Notes under the pieces: model-generated
The model's database searches: none
Told to the model about the DNA's origin: nothing
The model's input: the letters and a program-made list of their open reading frames with translations, nothing else
Translations under genes and position numbers: made by a program
DNA from: Anaerolineales bacterium
GTDB taxonomy: Bacteria; Chloroflexota; Anaerolineae; Anaerolineales; E44-bin32
Reading direction: 5' to 3'
NCBI GenBank assembly: GCA_030608865.1
Contig: JAUWDI010000009.1
Coordinates: 1 to 12,098, forward strand
Length of the DNA: 12,098 nucleotides
Shown here: positions 6,531-12,098 of the stretch, one piece after another
Position numbering within the stretch: position 1 is the stretch's first letter
How the letters are laid out: each line of letters opens with the position of its first letter

Positions 6531-7049
6531 TCAGGCTGGTGACTCCTCCTGCTTCCTCATCCGGCTCGCACGGTAAAGCTCCATGAGATGAAGGATGAAA
6601 GCTCCAAATCCACGTAAACCGAGATAGGGGAAAAGACCGAACCAGCCAATATAGGGCACCAAGCAAGCCAGGATTACCACTCCAGCACCAGAGGCTTGCA
6701 GTTTCCACCCCTCTTTTCCCGGGAACACCATCCTTGCGATCAAACGTACCATCCCTGCGAGGCCAAAAACGATGCCTACTGCGACGAAAATACCGACGCA
6801 GAATCCTAGCACAGCAGGCACGATGCCCCATACTGAGATTTCAGCCAGACTCATTAAGCCAACCGCAATCGCAATTAAGAACACTGTGTTGCCCAATCCA
6901 ACCCAAAAGGCTCGGCCTGGTTTTTCTTCTGCTGATCGCGTGATACCTTCGACCAATTCTCCGAAAAGCGCTTCGAGGGTGATAAAGAACGCAACCAGGC
7001 AGAAGCCTATCAAAACCACCAGTATCGTAAGAACAAACGGTTGATCCAT
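6531..7049 (-). CDS. small polytopic membrane protein in the ECF sigma cluster
   Basis: A 172-residue protein of unknown function. Hydrophobic segments at about 5-30, 47-66, 73-104 and 119-155 suggest four or five membrane helices, with a basic/acidic cytosolic tail (RASRMRKQEE). Glycines are frequent in helices 3 and 4. The ATG at 7049 is supported by GGAGG 8 nt upstream. It lies 108 bp downstream of the anti-sigma gene in the same direction. A weak promoter-like pair (TTGACG 7104-7099, 17 bp, TCTTAA 7081-7076) in that gap could give partly separate expression. Position suggests a target or accessory part of the sigma/anti-sigma pathway. I do not recognise the family with certainty; the four-helix topology recalls membrane modules found with bactofilin-type proteins, but that is only an impression. 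Confidence 0.75.
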   Translation of the reverse strand: MDQPFVLTILVVLIGFCLVAFFITLEALFGELVEGITRSAEEKPGRAFWVGLGNTVFLIAIAVGLMSLAEISVWGIVPAVLGFCVGIFVAVGIVFGLAGMVRLIARMVFPGKEGWKLQASGAGVVILACLVPYIGWFGLFPYLGLRGFGAFILHLMELYRASRMRKQEESPA

Positions 7050-7157
7050 TGCATATGCCTCCTGAATATTCCTTTTTAAGATTGTGTTAGAACATAACCG
7101 TCAAAGCTAATTCCTGTTCTTGCTTAAAACTTCTCAGCAACGAATGATGATCGTTTC

Positions 7158-7745
7158 TCAATTCTGAATATGCCCATTCACCGGCTCCCGGAGCAGGAGC
7201 CCATTGCCTAAGAGCCAAAGCAAGGTCATCCCACCAACCGCCAGAGCTAACGGTAGTCCTGTGATCGGCCAATCTATCGCTGGCATGGACAGCGTGGCGA
7301 TCCACTGGATGTGAATCCAGTTGAGGAACTCTCTCGCAAAAAGGATTCCTTGTGCGGGTAGCTCCGCGAGTTTTCGCAATGGTTCGAGGAGCTGCGCGAG
7401 GGAATACCTGTTTACAAGTTCAAGGGAGATTCTTGGCCAGATGGCAGCGAACACGATGATTGCGACCGCGAGCTGAGCCAACAATACCAGGTACAAGTGT
7501 GGTTTTCTATCTTCCTTCAGAGCAAGGGAGCGGATAACCCTCACTGAGATATCGTGCGCCAACGGCTCATCCGCCAGACGCTCCATCTCTGAATACAGGT
7601 ATTCCAAGCTCGCGTACTTTGCGGTGCATTCATCACATTGGGCAAGGTGTAATTCCAGTCGCTCACGATCCTCATCTGCAAGCACACCATCCAAATACTC
7701 TTGCAAAGACCATTCATCATGGTGATTCATACGATCTTCAGACAT
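7158..7745 (-). CDS. membrane-anchored zinc-finger anti-sigma factor
   Basis: A 195-residue protein predicted to hold the adjacent ECF sigma factor inactive at the membrane. The N-terminal cytosolic domain carries the anti-sigma zinc-finger pattern HxxxCxxC in LELHLAQCDECTAKY (H33, C37, C40) within helices typical of ZAS domains. The first membrane helix is at about 84-103, an amphipathic loop (about 104-158) follows, and a second hydrophobic helix lies at about 161-185. The start ATG at 7745 overlaps the sigma factor stop by 8 bp (ATGTCTGA), implying translational coupling and a fixed ratio. No site-1/site-2 protease genes are in the window, so how the signal releases sigma is not visible. 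Another ATG six codons in (7730) is possible. Confidence 0.9.
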   Translation of the reverse strand: MSEDRMNHHDEWSLQEYLDGVLADEDRERLELHLAQCDECTAKYASLEYLYSEMERLADEPLAHDISVRVIRSLALKEDRKPHLYLVLLAQLAVAIIVFAAIWPRISLELVNRYSLAQLLEPLRKLAELPAQGILFAREFLNWIHIQWIATLSMPAIDWPITGLPLALAVGGMTLLWLLGNGLLLREPVNGHIQN

Positions 7746-8283
7746 CCGTTGATATCCTCTGCGCTAAAGATTTGCGCGCCCTAAATAGGTGACTCTTCAC
7801 ATCACTGAGGGGGATATTCAATGCTTTTGATATCTCCAAATAGCTCAGTTCCTGAAAGTGCCGCAGTTCGATCACGGCTCGATAATGCGCTGGCAGCGTA
7901 CTAATTGCCTGACGCAACGATGTTTTCCGTTCATGATCTTCCTGAGCGCGCTCAGGGCTTTGTTCATTAGAGACGACCAGTTCAAACTCGTCATCCAGTG
8001 GTAACCCATAACGCCGATTTCGGTTGATATAGTTCAAGCAGAGATTCACCGCGATCCTTCGCGCCCATGGGATAAATGGGCGATCACAATCGTAGGAGTC
8101 AAGATGAGAATGCACACGGATAAAAGTCTCCTGAGTTAAATCCTCCGCATCATGCGGATCTCCCAACATGCGATAGCATACGTTGAAGACCAAGCCCTGA
8201 TAGCGGCGGATCAAGTCACCATATGCATCCAACTCACCACGCTTCGTTCGGAGTACAAGGCTCCGGTCGGAAGGATTTTCCAT
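7738..8283 (-). CDS. ECF-type RNA polymerase sigma factor
   Basis: A 181-residue two-domain sigma70-family regulator. The sigma2 region (about 19-90) contains DAEDLTQETFIRVHSHL (core-binding helix) and FIPWARRIAVNLCLNYINR (region 2.3/2.4, -10 recognition). A linker (91-118) leads to the sigma4 region (about 120-172) with LPAHYRAVIELRHFQELSYLE and the helix-turn-helix ISKALNIPLSDVKSHLFRARKSL, spread over about 129-173. Length and architecture are those of ECF sigma factors. It is encoded immediately before its anti-sigma factor. The ATG at 8283 has only a weak ribosome-binding site (TATAGG). An autoregulatory ECF promoter is expected upstream, but I could not identify a convincing GAAC/CGT pair. 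Confidence 0.93.
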   Translation of the reverse strand: MENPSDRSLVLRTKRGELDAYGDLIRRYQGLVFNVCYRMLGDPHDAEDLTQETFIRVHSHLDSYDCDRPFIPWARRIAVNLCLNYINRNRRYGLPLDDEFELVVSNEQSPERAQEDHERKTSLRQAISTLPAHYRAVIELRHFQELSYLEISKALNIPLSDVKSHLFRARKSLAQRISTDV

Positions 8284-8352
8284 GCCTATACATTACTACA
8301 CGATTAAGGGGGGATATGTTGCAGTTCGGTAACAAAACCGCAGCCTGCGACT

Positions 8353-8367
8353 GGAAGCAGAGCTTCC
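8353..8367. repeat. inverted repeat between the divergent sigma factor and nfuA genes
   Basis: GGAAGC-AGA-GCTTCC is a perfect 6-bp inverted repeat with a 3-nt centre. No T-run follows on either strand, so it is not a clear terminator. It could be an operator shared by the divergent genes or chance. The 163-bp region 8284-8446 otherwise holds the nfuA -10 box and ribosome-binding site. Confidence 0.3.
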
Positions 8368-8419
8368 TCACTCCAGAAAAACCAAGATCCTTTTTTCCAA
8401 ATGTATCCATGCTTTACGG

Positions 8420-8442
8420 TATAATCGCCAGCATTAGGAGGG
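8420..8442 (+). promoter_or_regulatory. nfuA -10 box and Shine-Dalgarno sequence
   Basis: A perfect TATAAT at 8420-8425 is followed by AGGAGGG at 8436-8442, 4 nt before the ATG at 8447. No strong -35 is seen at 17 bp. If the -10 is used, the message starts within a few bases of the Shine-Dalgarno sequence, giving a very short leader. Confidence 0.5.
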
Positions 8443-8446
8443 TTTC

Positions 8447-9040
8447 ATGATTAAGATTACAGAAACTGCCGAGAAGGCAATCAAGGATTTATTGCAGGAT
8501 GAGAGCAAATCAGGAATGTCATTGCGGATTCAGATCGTTGGTCGCGGGCCAGGAGGATTCCAGTACGCGGTGAGGTTTGTGCCCGAGGAAGATCAATCTG
8601 CCGATGATGAAGCAGTTCATTGTGATGGCTTCAAAGTCCTGATCGATCCTGAGACCATACCCAATTTTCAGGGCTCGACGCTGGACTATAAAGAAGACGA
8701 TTACCAGCGAGGCTTTCTGATTGATAACCCCAATCCTGTTTGGAAGGACGCAGACGCGCAAGCAGTTCAAGAGCTATTGGACACCAAAATCAATCCCGGC
8801 CTGGCCTCCCACGGAGGTTTTGTGGCCTTGCTCGATTACAAGGACGATACCGCATATATCACGTTCGGCGGTGGTTGTCAGGGCTGTGGGCTTGTCGATG
8901 TGACATTAAAAGATGGGGTTGAGGTTGCGATTCAAGAAGCCCTGCCTCAGGTGAAAAAAGTCGTTGACACAACCGACCATACTTCAGGCAAGAATCCTTT
9001 CTACAATGAAGATGGGAAGGGGAATTCAGCGCTCTCCTGA
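8447..9040 (+). CDS. nfuA: NfuA-type Fe-S cluster scaffold/carrier (A-type-like domain plus NifU C-terminal domain)
   Basis: A 197-residue cytoplasmic protein that carries and delivers a [4Fe-4S] cluster to apo-proteins. Residues 1-97 resemble an A-type (IscA/HesB) fold but lack its three cysteines: the first ligand position reads GRGPGGFQY, with Pro35 in place of Cys, and only Cys59 is present. Such a degenerate A-type domain is normal for NfuA and is used for target binding. Residues about 104-175 are the NifU C-terminal domain (VQELLDTKINPGLASHGG) with the cluster-binding CxxC in GGGCQGCGLV (C144, C147). The length matches E. coli NfuA (about 190). The ATG at 8447 has a consensus AGGAGG. 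The tail 176-197 is polar and probably disordered. It is monocistronic, with a terminator after the stop. Confidence 0.92.
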   Translation: MIKITETAEKAIKDLLQDESKSGMSLRIQIVGRGPGGFQYAVRFVPEEDQSADDEAVHCDGFKVLIDPETIPNFQGSTLDYKEDDYQRGFLIDNPNPVWKDADAQAVQELLDTKINPGLASHGGFVALLDYKDDTAYITFGGGCQGCGLVDVTLKDGVEVAIQEALPQVKKVVDTTDHTSGKNPFYNEDGKGNSALS

Positions 9041-9075
9041 CAACTGCTTGACTCCTCTAAAAACATCGAGAACAC

Positions 9076-9111
9076 AAAAGGGCTCCGATAATACCTTCGG
9101 AGCCCCTTTTT
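9076..9111. terminator. bidirectional intrinsic terminator between nfuA and gyrB
   Basis: GGGCTCCGA (9080-9088) and TCGGAGCCC (9097-9105) form a perfect 9-bp GC-rich stem with an 8-nt loop. CTTTTT follows on the plus strand and, on the minus strand, TTTTG follows the stem. It lies about 40 nt after the nfuA stop and about 26 nt after the gyrB stop, so it can end both convergent transcripts. Confidence 0.92.
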
Positions 9112-9136
9112 ATATCGACTTCAATGGTTCAAAGTG

Positions 9137-11089
<1,953 letters not shown>

Positions 11090-11117
11090 CTATGGATCAT
11101 CAACAGGGTTATTTTAC

Positions 11118-12098
11118 TCATTCTTCTGTAAGCTTAGTTTCTTCCTGATTCAGCACATTCATGATCCTCGCTAGTTGCCACTCGAGCCATTCCCTTCGCC
11201 CTTGAAAGAACACATAACTCCCGGCGATCAACATTGTTGCGATAAAAGCGTGGCCTATTATGGCCAACGCGAATATCCACGAGTCTTCTTGCGCAAGAGA
11301 CCAGACCTTATAAGTAGATACCCACATGATGAGGAATGCGGTGAGCAGGTATCCGGTTGACCCAAAAAAATTAAACCGCACTACGCGAATGCTTTGTTTA
11401 ATCGCACCCCAGATTCCCAGGCGGTAGCGGATAATGCCATGGGGGGTAAATGCTAAGTAAACCCCGGCAACGAAAAGAACAGGCAGGGCGATATAAGTTA
11501 GACCATTGATCCCAGCAACGAGCATACCAACTGTGAGGACAACTACTGTGAGCAGATACCCTCCTATTGCCAGAAACACTAATTTCATCCAATCCCGCCA
11601 TAGATAGTCAAATTCAGCTTCCGGGTCTGTCTGCTTGGCCACCAATCGATGAAAGATCGCACCCGCGCCGATACCCGCCAGCGCCAGAGTGAACCATATT
11701 AATACGATAAACATCGGGTCGAGAACCTCCAACTGTGACGCCGGTCCTAGCGGTGTAAGGACAGGCATTCGACCCGCAACCAAACTCGGTATGCCCACTG
11801 ATACGCTCGTGAGTAGGGCGAATAGGAAATTGAAAGGCATGCCTCCAGGAAGCGTGCTGAACGACGTAAGAAGGTTGTACCTCTCACTAAATAGATTCAG
11901 CATTTCTTGGAAGAGCGTTAGCTGCTCCGCCATGCCAGGATCGGTGCCCGCTGGGATAATCAACCCGGCGGCGGCAGCGTGAAGCAATGATGTCACCGTC
12001 AGGTGCAGACCGAACCAGAGGAACAAATCCAAAAGCACGGGCGGTAAGATTAGGAGCGGCTTTGCCGCTATTCTGTCAAACCCAGTCAACAACGCGGA
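11118..12098 (-). CDS. polytopic membrane protein of unknown function (5' end beyond window)
   Basis: At least 326 residues. The frame is open through the right edge, where it reads SALLTGFDRIAAKPLLILPP, so the start is probably outside the window; the in-window TTG codons are unlikely starts. About six to seven hydrophobic segments are visible (counted from the second TTG codon, at 12092: about 12-36, 86-104, 125-148, 168-193, 198-216, 242-260, 272-297), with a charged cytosolic loop (149-167) and a charged C-terminal tail (QGRREWLEWQLARIMNVLNQEE). The N-terminal pattern GFDRI...LLILPPVLLDLFLWFG is one I associate with uncharacterised Chloroflexota membrane proteins. No catalytic or transport motif is evident. 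It precedes gyrB by 52 bp on the same strand and may share its transcript, but no functional link is suggested. Confidence 0.8.
   Translation of the reverse strand, partial: SALLTGFDRIAAKPLLILPPVLLDLFLWFGLHLTVTSLLHAAAAGLIIPAGTDPGMAEQLTLFQEMLNLFSERYNLLTSFSTLPGGMPFNFLFALLTSVSVGIPSLVAGRMPVLTPLGPASQLEVLDPMFIVLIWFTLALAGIGAGAIFHRLVAKQTDPEAEFDYLWRDWMKLVFLAIGGYLLTVVVLTVGMLVAGINGLTYIALPVLFVAGVYLAFTPHGIIRYRLGIWGAIKQSIRVVRFNFFGSTGYLLTAFLIMWVSTYKVWSLAQEDSWIFALAIIGHAFIATMLIAGSYVFFQGRREWLEWQLARIMNVLNQEETKLTEE

Noticed and set aside
7139..7155. AACGA/TCGTT hairpin between the anti-sigma and membrane protein genes as a terminator
   Set aside because: The stem is only 5 bp and AT-containing, and no T-run follows directly.

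Overview
The window looks like an ordinary chromosomal stretch from a Chloroflexota bacterium, most likely of the Anaerolineae type. This placement is an inference from gene style: a PknB-like kinase fused to a TolB-type beta-propeller, a lipoprotein with a Thr/Pro/Ser-rich linker behind its lipobox, and a full-length NfuA-type protein. No 16S or other phylogenetic marker was compared. Base composition looks moderate and even across the genes. I see no insertion sequence, tRNA, rRNA, CRISPR array or phage gene.

Left part (1-2835, all minus strand). Two amidohydrolase-superfamily purine deaminases form a short operon: a probable 8-oxoguanine deaminase (424-1803), then an adenine deaminase (ade) that runs off the left edge. 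A good sigma70-type promoter and a possible operator lie just upstream. Before them is folD (1957-2835), which has its own intrinsic terminator, so folD and the deaminases are probably separate transcripts.

Middle (3054-6345). A transmembrane Ser/Thr kinase with an external beta-propeller (minus strand) is divergent from an M14-type zinc carboxypeptidase-like lipoprotein (plus strand). Both probably act at the cell envelope. Between them is a 12-codon ORF with a consensus Shine-Dalgarno sequence.

6531-8283 (minus strand). An ECF sigma factor and its zinc-finger membrane anti-sigma factor overlap by 8 bp. A small four-helix membrane protein follows, and the cluster ends in a clear terminator. 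This is a standard envelope-signalling cassette. Divergent from it, nfuA (Fe-S cluster carrier) is transcribed rightwards.

Right part (9137-12098, minus strand). gyrB converges on nfuA across a shared bidirectional terminator. Upstream of gyrB is a polytopic membrane protein whose start lies beyond the right edge.

No exotic multi-gene system is apparent. The points most worth checking are an Asp-to-Asn change in the GyrB EGDSAGG motif (the classical quinolone-resistance position), a one-residue-longer HxxxE zinc motif in the carboxypeptidase-like protein, the operator-like repeats in front of the purine deaminase operon, and the short upstream ORF.
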